From assembly GCA_015039315.1 (NCBI GenBank), contig WIDE01000002.1, positions 1,084,515-1,148,514 of the forward strand: a stretch of DNA of 64,000 nucleotides, in the 5' to 3' direction. The translations under genes were made by a program, and so were the position numbers. This document shows, one piece after another, positions 37,844 to 49,701 of the stretch. The DNA comes from Clavulina sp. PMI_390. Lineage: Eukaryota > Basidiomycota > Agaricomycetes > Cantharellales > Hydnaceae. Within the stretch, counting starts at the first letter, position 1. The number at the start of each line of letters is the position of its first letter. The notes under the pieces were generated by a model, which was not told where the DNA came from, searched no databases, and saw only the letters and a list, made by a program, of their open reading frames with translations.

Positions 37844-38359
37844 GATCTCTGACTTCTTGTACCACGCTCATGTTCTTGATCCCACGACATTCATCTTTGA
37901 TATATAATTTCCAGCTACAATAATACATGTAGCATGTCGATGAAGCTTTCCCTGTTGTACCGCCCTAGAGCAACGTCTGACAGATTCATATATGTTTCTC
38001 TCTACAACACCTATACACGGGAGACTTGCGCCTAACCAAATAATCTCATAGCGCGTCATAGTCCATACCAAGTGTCCAACAAGCTTCTGGAGTTGGTCTA
38101 ATATTTTACCGAAACCTTGCATTTTCGGCATCTCGAGAGGTTTGTTCTTGATTAGAGTGGATCACCTTGAACCCCATCCTCCTACAATTTTTTTTACGGT
38201 TGTGCCTGTTGGGGCGTGGTAGCGTGCCACCATATTAAGCAGTATTCCCGTTTAACAATGCCACTGACAAGAAGCTTGACAATGAATAAGATCACAAAAC
38301 TACCACCTAGCATGGCTGCTGGCAGAAGGATGCACCTGATATTGCGGCAATGGTATCTC
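37844..38359. other. Convergent 3' intergenic region between the two kinase-like genes
   Basis: Both genes end facing this 516-base AT-rich gap. No conserved frame or repeat was found. Confidence 0.5.
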
Positions 38360-40731
38360 CTATATTAGAAGATTGCCCATGAAGCCTAACTGATACAAGT
38401 CCGAGCGCAATGTAGTGACATCTGGCGCTCTTTCCATCCGTACCAACTTTCGGATGAGACCCCAGATTTTCCTTGCCCAGATTTCATTTGAGCCACGAGG
38501 ATAGCCCGCCATGAATGGCCGGGCCAGGGTCCTGGCAGCTGAGAGATCCTCGACGACCGTACTCAGACTGAGTTTTTGTTCCTCGATTTCATATATCGCA
38601 TGTCCGGGCCTTGCCATGCCCAGCGCTAGGAGAACCACGCCGAACGAGAACACATCTGTCGAGGCGTCAGGCTTCAGAGTGACCTGTGTCTGAGATTCTT
38701 TTGCCATCGTCAAGGCAGTACGGATTTCGGGGGGCATGAACATCTCAGCACGGGAAATTCGGGGGTCGCCTGAGGTGGAGCTGAGCCCATCTTGGAGCAT
38801 TCTAGTCATCCCAAAATCGGCAAGTATGGCTCGTCGTGGACCCTTCGGAGATTCTTCGATGAGTATGTTGGCCTAATTGTTGAGAGTTATTCACGTGCCA
38901 AATGTCGAGCATGAACATTCTTACCCAGTGAAGATCACCATGAACAATCCTGTACTTGTGGAGATACTCCAACCCCGCAAATATTCCATCGACCTTGCAG
39001 TCAAATGAGTTCTGTGGCCAGGGCTAGCATGATTCTGAAGGGCGGAACATAAACCAACAATTGAGTTTCACCGGCACTCTCCAAGGCGCAGTCTCGAAGG
39101 TTACTCTCTATCCAGGGCATGACCAGAGATGGCACAATTTGATTGTACGATATCCCCAGAAATGTGACGAGGTTATGATGCTTCGCCTGCTGCTGGACAA
39201 TGAGCGCCCTTTTGATCTCCTAAACAACGGCGAGCTTATTGAGTCCTCACACGAAAAATTGGGTTCCCGTCACCTACAATGTCTCTGCGGTACACGTCGA
39301 CGCGACGATACCTCAACAATATGGGCGGATACTTCGGAACACGGACAGCAAGTTTCACTCTCTTCCCATCACGGCCAGTAGATTTCACTAGCCGTACAAC
39401 AGCCTCAGCTCCAACCCGATCGGAGAATTTTGCTTTCTGTGTTTAAGCCCAGGGTAATCCAAAGCACGAGGCAGTCGGCCCGCCGGTAATCCTGAAACAA
39501 TATCCTGAAGGAACTTAACAATGGTGGGATTTGGGTAGCTGGCATCCAAAATCTACAAAGACTTTTATGAGAGCCCCAAGAGCTAGGGATATTGCGTCGT
39601 ACCAATTGGACAACATCATCAGCCGCATCCATCAATGGGTCTGGAGGAAGCAAGCGAAACACCCGGCGAAGCGCTTCTGAGTATGCGACTTGCACAAAAT
39701 AATTGGTGCGGTCATATACTGCAAGTTTGTCGAGCTCCGCAATAGCGATGGGATAGAAAAGGAGAGCGTTCATCTTTTGAAAGGCTCGATGAAGAGCTAG
39801 CATGCTACATGGTATGATGGCTTGCAAGGAGGCTATTAGGAGGCAATGAAGTCACTCACAAGTCTGGAAATTCCCCTCGCCATTCCTTATATAAAGATCT
39901 AACTTGACGCTGGCAACGAGCGATCCGAACTTCCCAGACCCAAAGATCGACAACTGGGGCAAGGTATGTGTAATAAATACGAAAGAGGCGGATGGTAAAG
40001 AATGGATCGACCTCCCAAGGTTGTTCCAACTTCTGAGCAACCTCGATCCAGTTGATATTGCCGTGGCCCTTGCAAGGAGTCAGCAGGGGTACAGCGAAGA
40101 GAAGATGATGGCATACTGAATCGAGACGACCACCCCAACCTCGTACAATAACTTGAAAAAGCTTCCAAGCTAGCTTATTATTATCGCGAGACAATTCAGT
40201 GTCCCTAAATTGTTCAGTGTTGGAAGGATCAATGTAGGCAGCTCGGACTGAGAGTCTCCAATCGACGTCAGCTCTAGAGAACTCCTTCGAAACGAGCCGA
40301 TCATCTGTCAAGAGGGGCAACGGTGGTGGATATTTCAGTTTGAGCTTTCCGTACTGGTAATCCTCAGAGACTTTGTAGAAATCTTCGGCTGCAGGAAGGC
40401 TATCATATTCGAGCTCGGGATAGAGACCGTCTTCTGCATGTTCCTGTGGCCTCGTTTCATCGCTATCGCTGTCATCATCCTCCTCATCTGGTCTAAAGGT
40501 AGGGATAAAGAGGCATCGGAATCGCTCAGCTCCACTGAATATAGTTGGAAACAGGTGAGGGTGGTGGTCGCTCTCCAAAATGATATGGATACGTGCAGCT
40601 TCTTGTTCGCTGAGTGGGCGAGAGCCATCGATGTCGTCGAAGTCGATCGGGTGGTAATGTTGTCTGATGATCTCGTTGAGATGTTGACGTTCACTAACCC
40701 ATTGTTCCACCGTCGCCTCTACATCCTGCAT
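38360..40731 (-). CDS. Protein kinase (TKL-like) with unknown N-terminal domain
   Basis: The first ATG of the frame is at 40731 (MQDVEATVEQWVSERQHL). The N-terminal half contains an acidic stretch (PDEEDDDSDSDE) and the domain shared with the plus-strand gene at 35371-37843. The kinase half has a glycine-containing N-lobe (RVGAEAVVRLVKSTGRDGK), GLEYLHKYRIVHGDLHWANIL, LADFGMTR and a STDVFSFGVVLLALGM block. The catalytic HGD, the Asn and the DFG Asp are present. The usual VAxK position reads LAVRV, so the ATP lysine may be replaced by arginine. Splicing in the linker around 39410-39590 is uncertain. The substrate is unknown; a signalling kinase of the TKL class is the best description. Confidence 0.7.
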
Positions 40732-41268
40732 GACTAAGGATGATAAGGTTCGGGAGAGTGGATGGAAGGAAGGGAGATCTGCCGGCGGCACAGTCGGTCA
40801 CAATGCGGGATGATAGTAGAGACAGTGTGGGGACTGCTAACACGAGGCAGCATGGGTGAATTAGCTTTCCTCTAGTCTAAGTGAAGTGCGTGCGTTACAG
40901 TGCAAGTGATATTGACACTATAGGTGACACCATCAGATTTCTCTGAAGCGTTACCGGACGCTGGGGTGCTGGCGTGAATGACATTGACTGGTGGCCGGTG
41001 GCGGGGCTTGGCAAGGAGAGGATTGATTCACAGATGTACAACGCCGTATTCGGGCGCTTATAAACTCATCATATCCATTGTGTTCCATGATAGAGAATCG
41101 GCCCCGTGTGTGTGCTCCGCGTAATAGACCTCCCGTTGTTTTGGACGAAACAAACCTCCGGCAACATTGGGCCGCCGAGAACCCGTCAACACGCGAATAT
41201 ACAAATGCGGTTCATGCAACTCCCCTCCTCTCCTCAATCGATAACCCCCTTCTAAACACCCAGAGGCA
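40732..41268. other. Divergent promoter region between kinase and hydrolase copy 3
   Basis: This 537-base gap separates two outward-facing starts. A TATAAA-like word at about 41058 sits about 210 bases before hydrolase copy 3. No gene was found inside it. Confidence 0.45.
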
Positions 41269-43090
41269 ATGACTTCCTCCTTTCCATTTCTGAAAACTAC
41301 CCTCAAGGCTGACCTTGATGGTCCTCCCCGAAAAGCCTCTGATGTTCTCTCGTTACCCATTCCAGCAAACACTCCAGTTCCAGAACTCCCGCTGCCTCCG
41401 CGAGATCCAAAGAGCTTCGCGCCAGGATACACTGTCTCTTCTCATATATTTCCAGGAGCCTATCCTCGATATAGTTTTCTTGAACCAAAGAGGTGGTTGG
41501 CAACGTCAATACCCATCATAAACGATGCGCCGCCCGACTCAGCTTCAAAGGCTACGAGAGCCAAATGGGCATTGAATAAACGTGATGCACTCCTCGAGAA
41601 ATCGTTGCAGATCTACCGAGCACGTACTCAGAACGTACCCCAAGACGGGCCTGGCGAGAAGGAGGGATTGGGTCCAGTGACTTGGAATACTGTGAATCGC
41701 TATGCGAGGGTATCGAAACCTACAGCTGGCGATAAGAGGACTGGACTTACTGTCATTTCATTCCACGCTAACGGGCTGCATAAAGAGGTTAGTTGCACGA
41801 GTCTTCAACCAAAACTCTATTTGCTGACCTGGTTCCCCAAGACTTTCGAGCCAACTTACCGGCTCATCATATCACTGTGCGACCAACCCACAAGCAACGT
41901 GCGTGTGGACGAATTTTGGTCTCTCGAAGCCGCGAATACGGCAGACGGCGCCCTAATCAACGGGGATGTATTTGGGGATTATCGTGAGTGCCACAGCTCA
42001 CCTCAATAGCTCTCTGTTGTCGCGGGGTCTGAGAGCTAAAGCGATCATAGAGGACGGAATTGATCACTTCCGTGACACACTCAATTTTTTGGAGCACTAT
42101 CTCCCCCAGGCACCTCTCGCTTCTTTCCCAGTTCACCTCGAACGCCATGACAAGGTAGCAGGCTATCCGACGCGGTTCGTGGTGGGCCTTGGTCACTCCT
42201 TCGGCGGTGCTGTACTGTGCGTGATCCGATCTTCTTACCCGCAGACCACCAGCTCATGTCACCTTGCGACAATAGCTCCAATGCCGCGTGCTGCCAACCA
42301 TCGGTCTTCCGGTCCCTAACCTTGATTGAACCTGTGCTGCTCCAAAATGCAGACCTCGGGCTCATCGGACTGGCGCTAGCGACTCTCTCAAGGCGCGAAT
42401 CCTGGAAATCAAGGTAAGATATCACTCCTGTGAGTAATACGAGCTAATGGCTGAATAGAGATGATCTCCGTACTAGAGAACAAGCGAAGTCACTATTGGA
42501 GCAGCATCCCCTCTTCATGACGTGGACTCCAGAAGCGCTTGATCTCTATGTTCGCTACGCTCTCCGCGATGCTCCTGGGGGCGGAGTTACCTTGAAGATG
42601 TCCCGATTTGATGTGAGTATTTGGCAAGGTGTTTTGCCCTCAATTTGGATTTCCGCTGACAGAGCGTACGTAGGAAGGGGCAATGCTCTCACATGCGACG
42701 TCATATGTGGAGACTTGGGCCCTGATGGAGACATTGCCCACGAGCGTTCGGTTGAGGTGGATCACAGCAGAATACCCTGGCTTGTAAGTTCTCTCGAGCA
42801 CTATTTCCACACTACCCTAGCTTGACAAAGTTTTCAACCATAGAGGAAGCGTAGAAACGGTTCATAACTTGGTGTGGCTGCGGAAAGGCAACACGAGCAA
42901 CATCATCGTCCCTGATGGCATGCACTTCCTCGTGCAACAGAAGCCTGAGGTCGTGGGTAAGTGTCTTCTTCCTTCTACACCTTGCCACTCTTCATTGAAA
43001 TGAGCCCGCCATTCATCAGCAAAAGCTGCATTTGACGACTGGGTAGATATGGTAGCGGGAAGGCAAAGTGAAGCTGCTCCAAAATTGTGA
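41269..43090 (+). CDS. Alpha/beta hydrolase, array copy 3 (end PKL)
   Basis: A multi-exon gene encodes about 480 residues. N-terminal LPIPANTPVPELPLPPRDP and FPGAYPRYSFLEP are followed by ISFHANGLHKE. The elbow is GLGHSFGG, with serine at 42197-42199. A conserved lid-like block YALRDAPGGGVTLKMSRFD follows, and then the C-terminal His in DGMHFLVQQKP. It ends EAAPKL; PKL is a weaker PTS1-like tripeptide. It is more similar to copy 4 than to copies 1 and 2. All catalytic-type residues are present. It is probably a peroxisomal esterase, lipase or thioesterase; the exact substrate is unknown. Confidence 0.84.
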
Positions 43091-43572
43091 TCAGATCATC
43101 ACATGTGCTCCATCATCCGAGAAATTTTTAGACGTTCCATTGTTCTCGTTATCAACCTGAGAGAGAGAATCTGATTCATGTACAGTAGGTACAATCCATT
43201 CTGCTGCTCGTCTATTGAAAGCATATATTTGTCATTGCGGTCAGGGAAACAACACAGCCAATATTGCGACAGCTGAAACGCTTCCCCAGTGGGCACTATG
43301 CCCACGATCTTCGACGATGATATCTCACCTGCTATCTCATTTAGCTCCTCTCGCTATCGCCACACTGCATCCAGTCGTTATCAGATTTCACACTCGAGCC
43401 GTAGAAAAAGGCGCAATGCAAATCATTTACGACGCCGGAACTTTGCTATTGATTGGAAATAACGCTCGGCACCGTCTCGACCCCCCGAAATGCAGCAATT
43501 CACCAGAGAAATTCCCCAGGGTTGGATGTTTGTTCGTTTGGGGCAGGCCTCGTTCCTCACAGTTGAAGCGCG
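43091..43572. other. Intergenic between hydrolase copies 3 and 4
   Basis: This 482-base gap between two plus-strand paralogues has no gene or clear repeat. It should hold the 3' end of copy 3 and the promoter of copy 4. Confidence 0.45.
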
Positions 43573-45396
43573 ATGACTACCTCCTTCCCCCCGCTGAAGG
43601 CGCCTCTGAAAGCCCTCCTCGAGACTCCTCCCCGCGATACATGGGCTATTCCCCAATTGGCTCTTCCTTCTAATGTTTGGGTCCTAGAACTTCCTTCGCC
43701 ACCACGCGAACCAGACAGCTTCGTGTCTGGCTTCACCGTGACCTCTCACATCTTCCCTGGCGCATACCCTCGCTATAGCTTCCTTGAGCCTCGAAGGTGG
43801 TCTTCAACTTCCTCAAACCCAATTCTCAACGATGCCCCATCCGACTCCGCACCGAAGGCTGTCAGGATGAAGTGGGCCACAGAAAGGCGGGATGCATTTA
43901 TCGAGAAGTGCAAGCAAATCTACGCCGCCCGCGCTCACAAACTCCCTGAAGATGGGCCTGGTGAAAAAGATGGGTTAGGGCCCGTTACGTGGAATGTTGT
44001 CAATCGCTATGCAAGGGTTGCGAAACCGGGTCCCAATGATAAGAGATGTGGCATTACGGTGATATCCTGGCACGCCAATGGACTACACAAAGAAGTGAGG
44101 CTCCATCATTCATCGACGTTCGTGTCACTTTAACATCCACCATATGATCCAGACGTACGAACCGACGTATCGGCACCTTATCTCATTGTGTGACCAAGCA
44201 ACAAGCACCGTGCGAGTCGATGAGTTCTGGTCGATCGAAGCGGCTAATGCAGGGGATAGCGCCATCATCAACGGCGATGTATTTGGCGACTACCGTAAGT
44301 CTTCATCATCTACTCAGACTTGGAATATCGTAACACTATCCCTCGTCTCTTCTGTAGAGGATGGTATTGATCATGTTCGCGACGCTCTCAACTTTTTGGA
44401 GTACTACTTACCCAAGAAGCCGTACGACTCCTCACCTCCCCTTCATCTTCCACACCACACTACGTCACTAAGTTCCACAAGCCGGTTCCTTGTTGCGTTA
44501 GGCCATTGCTTCGGTGGGAGTGTGCTGTGTGTCCAATTTATTTTAATCGCTTCACCTCTCGGAGCTTACTTGCCCTCAACTCTGAACGTTTAGGGCGAAC
44601 GCAGCTTGCTCTCGACCGTCCCTCTTTCGCTCCTTGACCCTCGTGGAACCAATTCTCTTGCGGAATGTAGACATGTCCTTAGCTTGGCTTTCACTAGCAG
44701 TCCTTACGAGGCGACAACATTGGAAGTCAAGGTAATCCGTCTCATTTTTCTAACCAACAAGCTCAACACTGATTACTGAGTGCCATGTTAGAGAAGAGGC
44801 CAAATCACTGCTACAGCAGCACCCAACCTTCATGCCATGGACCCCTGAAGCTCTTGACCTTTACGTGCGACACGCCCTATGTGATGCACCTGGCGGCGGG
44901 GTGACTTTGAAAATGTCCCGCTTTGTCGTGAGTGTTCCACTGAGTTTATGACTTGGGCTCAGCGCAATCTCTTATTAAGCCTCCAGGAGGCCGCGATAAT
45001 GACACATGCCGCTACTTATATGGATACCTGGGATATGCTGGAGCGATTGCCCAAGGGCGTGCGCCTACGGTGGATCATGGCGGAGCAAACCAACATGTGA
45101 GTCTTTAGACTTTCTTGAGGAGTACTCTTCTGGACTTAAGGTCAATCACAGGAGCAGCAAAGAAACTATGCACAACATGGTTTGGCTACGAAAAGGAAAT
45201 TCGAGTAACGTCCTCGTCCTTGGGGGAAACCACTTCCTTGTACAACAGAAACCCGATGTCGTGGGTGAGTTTGGCCGGCGCCACATAGAAACGCTTGCGC
45301 GATCTAATCCTTTCATAAAATTTAGCTGAAGCTACATTCGAGGATTGGAACGATATGATCGGTCTTCGGGCAAACGAGACCATGGCGAAGCTCTAA
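43573..45396 (+). CDS. Alpha/beta hydrolase, array copy 4, nucleophile serine replaced by cysteine (end AKL)
   Basis: The gene is close to copy 3 throughout, and the product is about 480 residues. FPGAYPRYSFLEP, SWHANGLHKE and HALCDAPGGGVTLKMSRF are kept, and the frame and splice sites are intact. In the nucleophile elbow, where the other copies read GHSFG, this one reads ALGHCFGG; the codon at 44507-44509 is TGC. The late His is present in GGNHFLVQQKP. It ends ETMAKL, a canonical peroxisomal targeting tripeptide. Cysteine can act as nucleophile in alpha/beta hydrolases such as dienelactone hydrolase, so the protein may have a changed activity rather than none. Relaxed selection on a redundant copy is the alternative. 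Confidence 0.85.
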
Positions 45397-45778
45397 TGAT
45401 ATTACAGTGCGATTTTGCAAATTTTATCGCCTGAAAGATACTGCCTCCTCTATACTGGGGGCCGGTGATGGTGTCTAACCCGGGTCTTGTGGGAATGTGC
45501 CTAATCTACAGCTCTTGTCCCCATCCCATTGCTTTCGTTGTGAGATACCCCATGAGCCCGCATTTACCATTGAGCAACGGAGATTTGAATAAGATTCTCA
45601 TACCGTGATGAGAATTTCACCGAGATCTCCTTACTCATCATAACCCGCTTTGCCTGTCAGGCCAAGGACCGCGAGCATGGCCACCGGTACCGGCACCAGC
45701 GTCGCCGGATAGACTATAAGTTTCTGGACGCGATAACTCTTCCTATGCAGCGTGGCCTAAATTCCCAACCATTCCCCA
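45397..45778. other. Intergenic before hydrolase copy 5
   Basis: This 382-base gap carries a TATAAG-like word near 45717, about 60 bases before the start of copy 5. It also has the atggccaccggtaccggc word at about 45677 that resembles one upstream of copy 2. No gene was found. Confidence 0.45.
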
Positions 45779-47616
45779 ATGACAGAGTCGTTTCCTCGTC
45801 CAGAGAAGACTCTGAAGTCTCAAATTGAGGCGGTTCGCGATGGTTCCAAGCTTCTTTCGCTTCCTCTCCCCAGCGGCCTAAATTTCCCCGACCTCCCCAG
45901 CCCTGCTCGCGACCCAGCGAGCTTCTTCCCTGGATATATAGTCACGACTCACATCATTCCTGGGGCTTTTCCGCGAAGCTCCTACCTTGAACCAAGGAAG
46001 TGGGCCCAAACACAAACACCCATCGTCGATGACTCTAACACCGAGTTCGCTACCAAGTCCGACAGGCAGGAATGGGTCCAAAGGAAGCGTGCAGAGCTCA
46101 TTGAACGGGAGATGGTCCTGTATGGAGCCCGAGTGAAGAGGTTGCCGGAGGATGGCCGTGGTCTACAAGACGGGCCTGGCCCTGTAATGTGGACTGTGAT
46201 GAACCGCTATGCTCGAGTTTCCTCAGCAGCTGATAAGGCTGACCGAAGGATTGGTCTGACTGTTTTAGCATTCCATGCGAACGGTTATCATAAAGAGGTG
46301 AGCCCAATCCCTCATAACGAATGCTCATAGCTTGATGCTCTTCTATCCAGACATTCGAGCCTATCTTCCGCTGCCTGATTGATTCGTGTAATCAACCAGG
46401 TAGTCGTGTCCGGATCGACGAGTTTTGGTCATTTGACGCTGCTCATACGGGCGACAGCGCTCTCGTCAATAGAAACGCCCTCCAGACCTTTGGTGTGTAA
46501 ACTCCTTGCCCATTAGCTTCCGGCTCACAGGAGAATATGCAGCGGATGGAATTGATTTTCTGCGCGATATCCTGGGTTTTGTGGATCACTATCTACCTGC
46601 AACAACTGGCGACATCAGCCTTCCAGTGCATCTCACTCCACATAACGATTCCATTTCACTTGAGCGGCGGTATTCAAAGCGGATAATCGTGGGGATGGGC
46701 CATTCGTTCGGAGCCAGCGTCCTGTGCGTCCATCCAACCGACTTCCTTCGTCCAAATTGATCTCATTCATTGGTTGATACAGGGCTCGTGTGGCGTGCTT
46801 GCGGCCTACTCTTATTCGATCCATGACTCTCGTTGAGCCAGTGATGTTTCATAGCCGGCAGAACGGGTCGGCAAGGCTCATACAATCGGCCCTTTCTCGA
46901 CGAGAGCGATGGGCCTCGAGGCGAGTGAAAGATCGACACCACCAATTGTATGATTTGCTCACCATAGTAAACTACCTTAGGGAGGAGGCAATGGAATTCT
47001 TTGTCAAGAATCCATTTTTCGCGGCCTGGGATCCCGAACCGCTAGACCTTTACGTGAAATACGCACTTTACGATACAGACGATGGAGCTGTACAGTTGAA
47101 GATGCCTAGATTTCAGGTTTGTTCCTCAGAGCCTTTTTCGTCCTAGAGTCTCCTTCACTGACTGGAACGTGCCGATGCTTTCCGTATTTAGGAAGCCCTT
47201 TCAGCTGTGAATACCACAGGCCCTATGGAGGTCTGGGATTCGCTCGAACGGCTCTCGGATCAAGTACGGCTGAGATGGGTCGTGGCGGACCGCTCGGGTT
47301 TGTGAGTATTGTTCTGTTTGGGGGATATCTGGGGCACGTCACTGAAGCTCTGTTGTTCAGAGGGACGGTAGAAGATATGCAGCACATGGTTTGGAGACGC
47401 ACTACGAATTCAACAAATGTGATTCTTCCAGGAACCCATCTCTTACCTCAGGAATCACCTGATCGGGTTGGTAAGTAGTGGTAGCACAGATTGAGTTACC
47501 GCTACGTTTCCCATTTGGTCCTGACTTGCTTTCATACTAGCTTCAGAAATATTTGTTGATTGGAATAAGATGGCTCAGGACTGGTTCAATCTTCCTGAGC
47601 GTAGGGCGATGCTGTA
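45779..47616 (+). CDS. Alpha/beta hydrolase, array copy 5 (most divergent copy, end AML)
   Basis: A multi-exon gene encodes about 480 residues. It keeps the array architecture: LPLPSGLNFPDLPSPARDP, IPGAFPRSSYLEP, AFHANGYHKE, elbow GMGHSFGA (serine near 46704), and a late His in GTHLLPQESP. The lid-like block has changed to YALYDTDDGAVQLKMPRFQ, losing the APGGG of the other copies. It ends RRAML, a marginal PTS1-like tripeptide. It is the least similar member, so it probably split off first. An intact hydrolase of unknown substrate is likely. Confidence 0.83.
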
Positions 47617-47874
47617 AACCAGAACGTTAGGGAATGTGTATACTGTCCCACGCGGAAGCCTTTCAGATCCAGACAGTGATCATAGTTAGAATGATGGTAT
47701 ATTGGAGGAATGGTGGACATAAATGAATAGACGAAGGAAGCGTAAAGAATGACCGATAATGGATAACCAAGAGGTGGGCCGAAACAAGTGTGCGTAGAGA
47801 CGGGCATCTCCACGCGTCGTAAGTTAGGTGCAAAAGATTCGGCTAGGGTCTTATTATGCGGAGCAGGGACCATT

Positions 47875-49625
47875 TTACTGGTCGCGAATAGAGCCCTGAG
47901 CGGCAAGACGACTCTCGAGGTTCCTATAGATCGCAAAGGGGTCAGCACGAAATAATGGTGGAATGCAGAAGGGGGGGCATACCTGAGAGACTCCTCCTTT
48001 GCGAGCAGCTCTTGGCGCTTCTCGCTGATCTCCCGCTGGACCCTGAGTTCGATCTCGCGCAACTATATTGGAAATTCTCAGAGATCAGAAGGTGGAAAAC
48101 TGAAGAGAGGATTCTACACACCTTCTCCTCCTCGCGACGGAGCTGCTCCTCCTTGAGGCGGACGCTCTGGGTGGCAAGCTCCTCTGGTAAGATGGAAGAA
48201 TCGCTAAAATGAAGCCCAGTGAGTAATTCTGGCGCTTCTTACGTGAAAGGTCGTAGACGTACTTCTGGTCGGCGTGCACTGTCCGCGACAGCTTCTCAGT
48301 ACGGTAGGTCTCGTACAGCACGTCATCAGTAAGCGACTATGAATGATGAATGGAACGGAATTAGGAAGGTCGTCAAGTTACGGCAGAAGCACAATGCAAA
48401 CCTTGAGATCGGTCAAGTGGGAGCTGTGGTGGCGTCAGGTCAGCCACAGAACAACCACTAAAGAACTTGATGAGAATACTTACTTGAGAAGGGCGCTTCG
48501 TAGACGGCTGAAGTCGGAGTGCTTGGGGTTGTCAGTTTCGACGAAGCCCCATGGGTACATACGACCGCGAACGAGCTGGCCGTCAATCTCCATCTCGTCT
48601 TCTGACCCAACGATAGCAAACGGAAGGAGGGCCTAAAATTGGGTGGGGTCAGAGTGATTTGGTAGGGTTGTGATGCTGAAAACTGACACGGAGCTCGCTG
48701 TTGTCCGCAATGGTGTCCTCATCATCTTCCTCGACATCATAAGGGAAGTTGTAGACGGGAATGCCGTAGTGCTCGATATCTTCCATGACCTATTGCGATA
48801 ACAAATGAGTTTCAGCAAGCTCGTAGGGAGTTGGATGATCGTACCCTCTTCTTGAACCCGCGAAGCTCATTTGGGGTCATGGAGTCGGCCTTGCCAATGA
48901 CGGGGATAACGTTCACTCGGGGCGAGAGTCGTCTCATGAGCTCAATATCCATCTCACGGAGACTAGAGGGATAGTGGTTAGCGATGAAAAGACGATAGCA
49001 CAAGTCACGTACGCATGGCCAGTGGGAGGAATGAAGTAAAGAAGAGCATGAACACGGTTATCGCGGAAACGGGCCAGACGACGAATACGAGACTCCTCGG
49101 CAAGAATGTCGTCGTATTGGCGCTCCAAGTAGCCAACAATTTCTTGGAAGCTACGACAGAATAGCTGATCATGAGCAACAGCAATCAAATCCAAAGAACA
49201 TCGCGAGACACGCACGAGGCCTCGTTGTCAATGTTGTCGCCGAATCCAGGGGTGTCTACAATGGTCAGAGCGATGCGAACACCATCCTCGTCCAGCTCTG
49301 CGGCGGTTGATGAGCACCGAGCAGAAATTCAGTGAACAAAATGTGGTGCCAACTCACCAACATTGACGGGCTTGATCTTGATGCCCTCCTCGATATGAGC
49401 AGTATCCGAGTTGTCAGAGACCTTGTGGGGAAGAACCTCGGACTCGCAGAGAGTGTTCACGAACGTGGTACGACCTGTGCCCGACGCACCTAAAAGCGCC
49501 GCCAGTGTCAGTCGACCGACACGTTTTGCGCGCTCGCAATTGGAAGAGAGCTGCTTACCGACGACCATGAGCGTGAACTGCACACCCTTTTTGGCATTTT
49601 TGCGACCTCCACGACGAGTAGCCAT
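47875..49625 (-). CDS. CDC11: Septin, Cdc11 / AspA subgroup
   Basis: The start at 49625 (MATRRGGRKNAKKGVQFTL) leads to a septin of about 400 residues over eight or so exons. Visible GTPase motifs are the P-loop GASGTGRTT, switch DTPGFGD and G4-type GKADS. The septin unique element is near SDFSRLRSALLSSHLTDLKS. A C-terminal coiled coil follows (SVRLKEEQLRREEEK and on through QREISEKRQELLAKEESL). The near-identity of the core to what I know of Aspergillus AspA, including QFxLMVxGASGTGRTTFVNTLC, places it in the Cdc11 group. Septins polymerise into hetero-oligomeric rods at the bud neck, septum and growing tips. The P-loop lysine is arginine. Its start faces that of MSH1 across 76 bases. Confidence 0.93.
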
Positions 49626-49701
49626 TTTGCGAGGATGCTTGTTGGATGCTTGGAGTTGATTGAGTTGGGCGCTTCGGCAAAACGCGCTGCGTCGGAATTG
49701 G
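49626..49701. promoter_or_regulatory. 76-base bidirectional start-to-start interval
   Basis: The septin (-) and MSH1 (+) coding starts are only 76 bases apart, so their promoters and leaders must overlap or lie in the coding ends. The only upstream bases available to each gene are this interval and the other gene's first exon. Confidence 0.6.

Noticed and set aside
49660..49701. Upstream TTG-initiated extension of MSH1
   Set aside because: The first ATG at 49702 opens directly into a typical mitochondrial presequence; the upstream part lacks an ATG.
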